64,000 bases of DNA, from positions 32,755-96,754 of the forward strand of contig NZ_JAQAGY010000026.1 of assembly GCF_027533645.1 (NCBI RefSeq). The letters are read 5' to 3'. The DNA comes from Paenibacillus caseinilyticus. GTDB taxonomy: Bacteria; Bacillota; Bacilli; Paenibacillales; NBRC-103111. A program made the translations under genes and the position numbers. A model generated the notes under the pieces. The model made no database searches. It was not told where the DNA came from and was given only the letters and a program-made list of their open reading frames with translations. This document shows, one piece after another, positions 58,712 to 64,000 of the stretch; position 1 is the stretch's first letter; each line of letters starts with the position of its first letter.

Positions 58712-59206
58712 TCAAGCCTGTTCCTTCATATGCTCCGGTGCCGCTGTTCCGATGCGCCGGAGCTTCTTTATTCCTATGAAGACGAAGGGCGCTGAGGCCT
58801 CTACGCACAGTAGGAGGAGAAGGAGGCAGGAGAGGGAGGCGAGCACCGACGCGGGCCCCGTCCACCACAGGGACGGTTGGGCGAAGTACGGGATGAGCGC
58901 GACAGCAAGAATCGGCGGAGCGTTCAGAGAGAACCGCCGGATGAGCCAGATCGTCCCGAGTGCCGTACACAGAAAGGCCAGGCCGCCGGCATGGGAGAAG
59001 TAGAAGCAGGAGCCGAGCAGTGAGGCGAAGGTCGCACCGGTAACGAGCTTCATCATATCCTTGAAAGCGAAGGTACGGGACACGAACAAATAGGAGAAGG
59101 CGCCTAGTGTAGGGTAGAACAAGGCTTTCAACGCCGGAAAATGGACTGAAATATAGTAAATCGCAAAGAGGTACAAGGAAATCGTTACGGTTTTAACATG
59201 ATTCAT
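58712..59206 (-). CDS. hypothetical membrane protein
   Basis: A 164-residue protein with four or five hydrophobic segments. The arrangement PTLGAFSYLF...GATFASLLGSCFYF...LNAPPILAVALIPYF resembles HPP-family membrane proteins, but the match is from memory and weak. The ribosome binding site before ATG 59206 is poor. It converges with the DCC gene and has the AraC regulator gene upstream in the same direction. Confidence 0.55.
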   Translation of the reverse strand: MNHVKTVTISLYLFAIYYISVHFPALKALFYPTLGAFSYLFVSRTFAFKDMMKLVTGATFASLLGSCFYFSHAGGLAFLCTALGTIWLIRRFSLNAPPILAVALIPYFAQPSLWWTGPASVLASLSCLLLLLLCVEASAPFVFIGIKKLRRIGTAAPEHMKEQA

Positions 59207-59331
59207 TCGGATAATTCCCGCCTTTGGCCTAGAGACTTGCGTGCCGCATAAGCGGCAATCCGGTATTCATGATACTATGGCCTTTTTGGTGCGTCAATGC
59301 CCTAAAGCGGCTGGTTTCCCGATTTTTGTCG

Positions 59332-60168
59332 CTACCTCCCTCTGGCATACTGTCCGGGGGGGAGGCCCACCAGCTTTTTGAACATGCGGATGAAGTGTGA
59401 ATAATCGTTGAATCCGGACCTCTGGCACGCTTCCGTTACGTTGCACCCTTCCTTCAGCAGCTTTTTGGCCAGTGCTACGCGCTTTAGGAGGATATATTCA
59501 TGGATCGAACTGCCCGTGTGCCTGCGGAATAAGCGGCTGAGGTAATACCGGTTCGTATAGAAGTGCCCCTCCAGCGATTCGAGCGTCAGATCCTGCTCCA
59601 GGTGGCGGTCGATATATTCCAGCACAGGCGCCAGCTTGTCATGAAGCCCATGCCCTCCCGCGGCATGAGGTGCCAGGTTTTCGCGGAAGGCCCGGTTGAC
59701 CACGACGAGGAGCTCCGTCATCCAGAGGGTGAGCAGCAGGTCGGAGCCGCTGCGGCCGGCTGCGAGCAGATCGTCTGTTTTGCGGAACAAGGCCAGCGCT
59801 TCTTCCCGCTGCGCCAGGCTTAAGGCGATCCGGCTGCCCTCTCCCTGCGGGCGGTTGACGAAGCAATCCAACAGAGGATAAGCCGAGAGGGAGGCCAAGG
59901 CGGTGGCTACGGTAGGATCGAAGTGAACGACAATGTTCTCGTAAGGAGCATCTGAGCGGAATGTAGGCTTATGCAGCTCCCGGCTGTTCATGATAAGCAG
60001 ATCCCCGTACTGGAGAGGATAGACGTTTTTTTCGACGAGATAGTGAACATCCCCCGATATGAAGAAATAGATCTCAAAGCGGTCATGCAGATGAAAATCG
60101 ATCTTGAGCGGTATCTCCACCCGGCGGTGACAGTATTGAAAGTAGGCGCTATCTCCTGAGATGAACAA
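59332..60168 (-). CDS. AraC family transcriptional regulator
   Basis: The 278-residue regulator has an N-terminal cupin-like sensor (about 20-90, FHLHDRFEIYFFISGDVHYLVEKNVYPLQYGDLLIMN) and a C-terminal AraC double HTH (about 175-275, ending SGFNDYSHFIRMFKKLVGLPPGQY). The start is a TTG at 60168 after AAGGGAGG. It is divergent from a Gfo/Idh dehydrogenase gene, its probable target. Sensors of this form usually bind a sugar. Confidence 0.88.
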   Translation of the reverse strand: MFISGDSAYFQYCHRRVEIPLKIDFHLHDRFEIYFFISGDVHYLVEKNVYPLQYGDLLIMNSRELHKPTFRSDAPYENIVVHFDPTVATALASLSAYPLLDCFVNRPQGEGSRIALSLAQREEALALFRKTDDLLAAGRSGSDLLLTLWMTELLVVVNRAFRENLAPHAAGGHGLHDKLAPVLEYIDRHLEQDLTLESLEGHFYTNRYYLSRLFRRHTGSSIHEYILLKRVALAKKLLKEGCNVTEACQRSGFNDYSHFIRMFKKLVGLPPGQYARGR

Positions 60169-60293
60169 GCGGCCGTGGCCCTCCCTTGACCAGAAAAGTC
60201 ACAAAAAGCATGAAATGAAGCAATTCGTGCAAGGATTCTGATTAAATTATACGGCATCATAGAGAGAACTACTATACGAAACTAGGTGAAACC

Positions 60294-61337
60294 GTGAGAA
60301 CCTTAGGCATAGCTCTTATCGGATGCGGCGCCATTTCGGCTGTACATTTGAAGGCGGTTGCAGCGCTTCCCATGGCCAAGATCATAGCGGTCTCAGACCT
60401 CGATGAGACCCTCGCCCGGAAGACGGCGGAGCAATATGAGTGCGCATACTTTACGGATTATCGCGAGATGTTGGAGCGGGAGGACGTAGATGTCGTTCAT
60501 ATTTGTACCGGCCATTACCTGCATGCTCCGATGACCGTCGACGCCCTGGAGGCAGGCAAGCATGTGCTTACGGAGAAGCCGATGGCCGAGAATTTGGAGG
60601 CCGCGCAGAGCATGCTGGACGCTGCCTCACGCAACCCGTCCGTTCAGCTCGGCGTTATTTTCCAGAACCGGTATAACCCTGCTTCCGCCGCGATGCGCAG
60701 GTATGTGGAGTCCGGCTTGCTCGGCAAGCTCCTCTGCATGAAGGGGATCGTTGCTTGGCATCGCGGTCCGGGCTATTATAGCAACGAATGGAAGGGGCGC
60801 TGGTCGACGGAAGGCGGCGGAGTGCTTATCAATCAGGCGATCCATACCTTGGATCTGCTGCAGTGGCTGGGCGGAGAGGTGGAGAGTCTTAAGGGCTCTA
60901 TGTCCACGGATGCGCTCGAAGGAGTCATTGAAGTAGAGGATACGGTGCACGCCCATCTGCGCTTCGCAGGCGGCGTAACCGCCGTTTTCTATGCGACGAA
61001 TGCGTACGGGACGAATTCGCCTATAGAGATCGAGCTTGTGTTCGAGAGGGGGCGGCTTCACTTGCAGGGAGATTACTTGTATCTGCATCAGGATGGAACG
61101 CCCGTTATACTCAGCGAACCGATCGTGAACGATCTCGGGGACAAATCCTACTGGGGCGTCTCGCACACCGACCAGATCCGGGACTTCTACGAGCACCTTC
61201 TGGAGAACCGCCCGTATGCGATCGATGGAGCAGAAGGGTTCAAGACGCTGAAGCTGGTTATGGATATCTATGCATCTTCACAGCTGGGAAAGCGGATCGA
61301 ATACAAGCGCCCTGCCGCCGCACCCCGTACCGAATAG
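60294..61337 (+). CDS. Gfo/Idh/MocA family oxidoreductase
   Basis: A 347-residue NAD(P)-dependent oxidoreductase. The Rossmann motif is IALIGCGAISAVH, the catalytic Lys lies in LTEKPMAEN, and GGGVLINQAIHTLDLLQWLGG gives the conserved substrate-site His and Asp. The start is GTG 60294, preceded by AGGTG. It is a single gene, probably under the divergent AraC regulator, ending at the terminator at 61343-61387. The sugar substrate is unknown. Confidence 0.88.
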   Translation: MRTLGIALIGCGAISAVHLKAVAALPMAKIIAVSDLDETLARKTAEQYECAYFTDYREMLEREDVDVVHICTGHYLHAPMTVDALEAGKHVLTEKPMAENLEAAQSMLDAASRNPSVQLGVIFQNRYNPASAAMRRYVESGLLGKLLCMKGIVAWHRGPGYYSNEWKGRWSTEGGGVLINQAIHTLDLLQWLGGEVESLKGSMSTDALEGVIEVEDTVHAHLRFAGGVTAVFYATNAYGTNSPIEIELVFERGRLHLQGDYLYLHQDGTPVILSEPIVNDLGDKSYWGVSHTDQIRDFYEHLLENRPYAIDGAEGFKTLKLVMDIYASSQLGKRIEYKRPAAAPRTE

Positions 61338-61342
61338 CCTCA

Positions 61343-61387
61343 AAAGCGCAGTCCGCTTTCCCATAGGGAAGGCAGCTGCGCTTTTTT
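61343..61387. terminator. terminator between convergent genes
   Basis: AAAGCGCAG (61343-61351) pairs with CTGCGCTTT (61376-61384), followed by further T residues on the plus strand. Confidence 0.8.
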
Positions 61388-61414
61388 TGTCGTCCGTAGG
61401 CTGATTCACGCCTG

Positions 61415-62650
61415 CTATCTCCCTGATGACTTACGCCGCGAGTAGAAGTACGACAGCAGTAGAGTCCCCGCGAACCAGGCTGCGGCATGTAGCGGCGAAG
61501 GCATCGACCACAATGAAGGGATAGCCAGCGCGGCCAGACACAAGGCGTGAATTCGCAGTACAACCCGTGCGGCGGAGCGGCTGCGCAGGGCGGGCGGAAG
61601 CGGATAAATGAAAGACCAGTCCGAATGGCGGTACGCCTTCTGCAGCTCCTTGAGCTGAAGAGCCGTCAGACCAGCGAACAAGGCATATACGATGCTTGTC
61701 GCGAGAGCTCCGCTTATCAGAGCGAGCAGCAGGACACCGAGCAGGGTGAGGCGCACCGTAACGCCGAACCATTCCGACCGCAGCCATACCAGCGTATACA
61801 AGAACCGGTACGTGTCATTAGGCTGATGGCGGAAGCCTCCGATCGCTGCGAGCAGTTTCCCAGGCGCATGGACGGATCGCGGCCGTCCCTGAACGGTAGG
61901 CACATCAATGAAGTTGTTCAGCAGGCGGAAGGTCACGCCGCGGTGCCGTTTCTCCAGCTCGACGAGGCGGGGCCAGTTGGCCGGCGTTCTTCTTACCGGA
62001 TACAGACAAGCGAGATAAACCAGAAGCAGAAGCCCGGCCCCCAGGGTTCCTTGCCATATTTGCAAAGCGGTCAGCAGGTATACGGTCCCGGCCGCGATAA
62101 GGGTTCGGAGCGCCACATACAGGAAGATGATTCTTTTCTCTGTGAGCCTGATCTCCAGGTTCCGTCCGTAGACCATGATTCGTTTGATCACCACCAGAAC
62201 AAGGAGGATGTGAATGAAGAGCAGGAAGTTATGTTCACCCGCCGCTTTGGCGTATAAGGGCCAGGCAGCAAGCCATGCAACCAAGAGTGCCGCCATCTGC
62301 AGGCTGAAAGAGCGGCGGGAAGCCTTGGCGAAGTATGCGGACATCCGGGACTCCATCGGCATGAGGAAAATGAGATCCGCTTCTTTCATATAAGTCCGTA
62401 TCGGACTGAGGGCTGCGGCTGGGAAGAGAATGCAGGCCGCCAGCAGCCGGAAAGGAAAGGACGGAGGCGGGGAAGTCAACAGATAGTGATACCCAATGCC
62501 TGCTCCGAGCATGAGCAGGACGATAGCGAGTGCGGCACTTTGCAGCGCATAGACCGCGTAGGGGCGAATTTCCGCCAGGAAAGCTGCGGTTCGTCCATTC
62601 CACAATTCCTCTGGATTTTGGAGAGTCTTAGAGATAACCGGTTCCTTCAT
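61415..62650 (-). CDS. ecsB: ABC transporter permease EcsB
   Basis: A 411-residue membrane protein with about eight to ten hydrophobic segments, matching EcsB. In B. subtilis EcsAB affects the intramembrane protease RasP, secretion and competence. Conserved family elements include SPIRTYMKEADLIFLMPME and ELEKRHRGVTFRLLNNFIDVPTVQGRP. The ATG at 62650 overlaps the ecsA stop as ATGA; a GTG at 62659 is also in frame but less likely. No ecsC follows. Confidence 0.87.
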   Translation of the reverse strand: MKEPVISKTLQNPEELWNGRTAAFLAEIRPYAVYALQSAALAIVLLMLGAGIGYHYLLTSPPPSFPFRLLAACILFPAAALSPIRTYMKEADLIFLMPMESRMSAYFAKASRRSFSLQMAALLVAWLAAWPLYAKAAGEHNFLLFIHILLVLVVIKRIMVYGRNLEIRLTEKRIIFLYVALRTLIAAGTVYLLTALQIWQGTLGAGLLLLVYLACLYPVRRTPANWPRLVELEKRHRGVTFRLLNNFIDVPTVQGRPRSVHAPGKLLAAIGGFRHQPNDTYRFLYTLVWLRSEWFGVTVRLTLLGVLLLALISGALATSIVYALFAGLTALQLKELQKAYRHSDWSFIYPLPPALRSRSAARVVLRIHALCLAALAIPSLWSMPSPLHAAAWFAGTLLLSYFYSRRKSSGR

Positions 62651-63396
62651 GACTTGCACCCGCTAGTGCTGACGAGATGGCAGAATACATCATCAAGCGA
62701 GGCTCCCGGCATATTCGCTTGATCTCTCAGCGCTTCCATGTCTCCTGAAGCGGTAAGCACCCCTCCGTGCAGCAGGAGAAACCGGTCGCCGTACTTTTCG
62801 ATCGTGGACAGAATATGCGAGGAGATGAGGATGGCTGCGCCGCTGTTCTTCACTTTCACCATGAGCTCTAACAGGGAACGGATCCCGAGCGGATCGAGAC
62901 CCAGGAACGGCTCGTCGATGATGTAGAGTTTAGGCTGTACGAGGAATGCGCTCATGATCATGACCTTTTGCTTCATTCCTTTGGACAGATGCGCGGAGAG
63001 CCGGTCCGCATAGGCGGACATCTGGAATTCTTCGAGCAGTTCTTCGGCCCTGTTCTCGAATGCGGACGCCTCCACTCCATAGGCCATGGCTGCCATTGCC
63101 AGATGTTCCTTCACTGTAAGCTCTTCATATAGTAACGGGCTTTCCGGTACATAGGCATACGTACGTCTATAGGTAGTCGGATCTTCCTCCAATCGGCGGC
63201 CCTCCAGCCGGATCGATCCGGAATGGGGCTCGAGCAGTCCGAGGATATGTTTAATGGTGGTGCTTTTGCCCGCACCGTTCAATCCGATGAGTCCGATCAT
63301 CTCGCCTGCACGGACTTGAAAGGAGAGCTGATGCAGCACGGGCTTCTTCCGGCTGTATCCGCCCGTCAATTGTTCGACTGTAAGCAAGGATTCCAT
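62647..63396 (-). CDS. ecsA: ABC transporter ATP-binding protein EcsA
   Basis: The 249-residue ATPase has Walker A GLNGAGKST, signature HLSKGMKQKVMIMSA and Walker B LYIIDEPFLGLDP, with the H-loop in LISSHILSTIE. It is the partner of EcsB, to which it is joined by a four-base overlap. AAAGGAG precedes the ATG. The substrate of EcsAB is not known. Confidence 0.9.
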   Translation of the reverse strand: MESLLTVEQLTGGYSRKKPVLHQLSFQVRAGEMIGLIGLNGAGKSTTIKHILGLLEPHSGSIRLEGRRLEEDPTTYRRTYAYVPESPLLYEELTVKEHLAMAAMAYGVEASAFENRAEELLEEFQMSAYADRLSAHLSKGMKQKVMIMSAFLVQPKLYIIDEPFLGLDPLGIRSLLELMVKVKNSGAAILISSHILSTIEKYGDRFLLLHGGVLTASGDMEALRDQANMPGASLDDVFCHLVSTSGCKS

Positions 63397-63918
63397 AGTA
63401 TAGCTCCTTTTACGGTGAATGGAGGCTTCAACAGATCTTTATATTGGAAAACATACACTCTTGCCCCGCCATATGCAACTATGGTACATTATCACTCCGG
63501 CCGAGCAGCTGGCAGTGATAACAACACCATGCGAATGGATGATAGAATTTGGGACTTGCTATTCCGGTCTCATTTATGGTAAATTAACTTTCGCTGTCGC
63601 ATCAATTCTTTACTAGTATTCACTGATCTGCACCAGCGGGTTCGTCCCCTGGAATGGAAAAAGAAAGTGCTTGTCAAACGAATTGCAAATGTGGTAGAGT
63701 GTAAAACGTTGTCGAAACAAATGAAGCGGACATGAAGGTTGGCGAAAATTACCGCTTGCTAAGACGATAACGATGTGATAAGTTGGTTGAGCTGCTTCGG
63801 CGGCTTGAGTCAAACGAAACGAATTGCCCTTTGAAAACTGAACATCGAGTGAGTGTTAAATATAGAAGCTCAGTAATGAGTTTCTGCCATGCTTCAAAAT
63901 GAGCAAGTCAGCTTTTCT
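63397..63918 (+). promoter_or_regulatory. rRNA operon promoter and leader
   Basis: TTGTCA (63671-63676) and TAGAGT (63694-63699) are 17 bases apart and form the likely rRNA promoter. The leader includes CCTTTGAAAACTGAAC (from 63828), which resembles the boxA-type antitermination element before Bacilli 16S genes. From 63397 to about 63660 there is only the ecsA upstream region and no gene. Confidence 0.7.
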
Positions 63919-64000
63919 TTAATGGAGAGTTTGATCCTGGCTCAGGACGAACGCTGGCGGCGTGCCTAATACATGCAAGTCGAGCGGATCATTTCCTTCG
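63919..64000 (+). rRNA. 16S ribosomal RNA, 5' end (continues past the window)
   Basis: AGAGTTTGATCCTGGCTCAG starts at 63925, followed by GACGAACGCTGGCGGCGTGC and CTAATACATGCAAGTCGAGC, the universal 16S start in its Firmicutes form. E. coli position 1 would be near 63918-63919. Only about 82 bases fall inside the window. Confidence 0.97.

Noticed and set aside
10..64000. A defence island, prophage or integrated element
   Set aside because: I found no restriction-modification, toxin-antitoxin, integrase, recombinase or phage structural genes; the only mobile trace is the IS5-family relic.

Overview
The 64 kb window looks like the chromosome of a GC-rich member of the Paenibacillaceae (Paenibacillus type). 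The signs are strong AAGGAGG-type ribosome binding sites with frequent GTG and TTG starts, Gram-positive lipoprotein signals, S-layer homology domains, YesM/YesN-type regulation of sugar transporters, and a Firmicutes-type 16S rRNA gene whose first 82 or so bases close the window. Genus placement is inference from content; no search was run. I see no CRISPR array, tRNA, prophage or intact insertion sequence.

Layout. 1-9 kb: an AlkD-type DNA glycosylase, then an NfrA-like FMN oxidoreductase divergent from a sulfonate-type ABC transporter and flavin monooxygenase operon, then small envelope genes and queF. 9.7-16 kb: a translationally coupled FAD monooxygenase and methyltransferase pair, a DUF2935 protein, a polysaccharide deacetylase and a GNAT acetyltransferase. 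15.7-20.2 kb: a leftward D-amino-acid cluster (YheO/DauR-like regulator, D-threonine-aldolase-like PLP enzyme, N-acyl-D-amino-acid deacylase, RidA). 20.2-20.9 kb: a 740-base gene-free stretch with a promoter and a foldable RNA element. 20.9-30.7 kb: one carbohydrate locus with a YesM/YesN two-component pair, three ABC transporter genes, a Gfo/Idh dehydrogenase and two isomerase/epimerase TIM barrels.

30.9-39.2 kb: alpha-carbonic anhydrase, YkuK, a 44-residue small protein, a coiled-coil protein, an AIM24 protein, an MHYT-PAS histidine kinase, a YdjM-like membrane hydrolase and an SLH-CAP protein. 39.5-42.6 kb: a complete polar amino acid ABC transporter behind twin palindromes. 42.7-49.5 kb: small proteins, a secreted B-lectin protein of lower GC, a TspO-like protein, an M23 peptidase, a phospholipase D-like protein, a decayed IS5-family transposase, and a divergent Rrf2 regulator/cupin pair with a perfect palindrome. 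50.2-54.0 kb: a leftward ribose-type sugar ABC transporter with its own palindromic operator. 54.2-63.4 kb: an SLH-PrcB protein, an alpha/beta hydrolase, a second FAD monooxygenase, a DCC-family protein, an AraC regulator divergent from a Gfo/Idh dehydrogenase, and ecsAB. 63.4-64 kb: an rRNA operon promoter and leader.

Most of the window is ordinary metabolism and transport. I do not see a convincing new multi-gene system. The observations most worth following are the B-lectin protein, the structured leader near 20.3-20.4 kb, the Rrf2/cupin operator, two small genes with clear ribosome binding sites, and the sugar locus pairing a dehydrogenase with two isomerase/epimerase paralogues.
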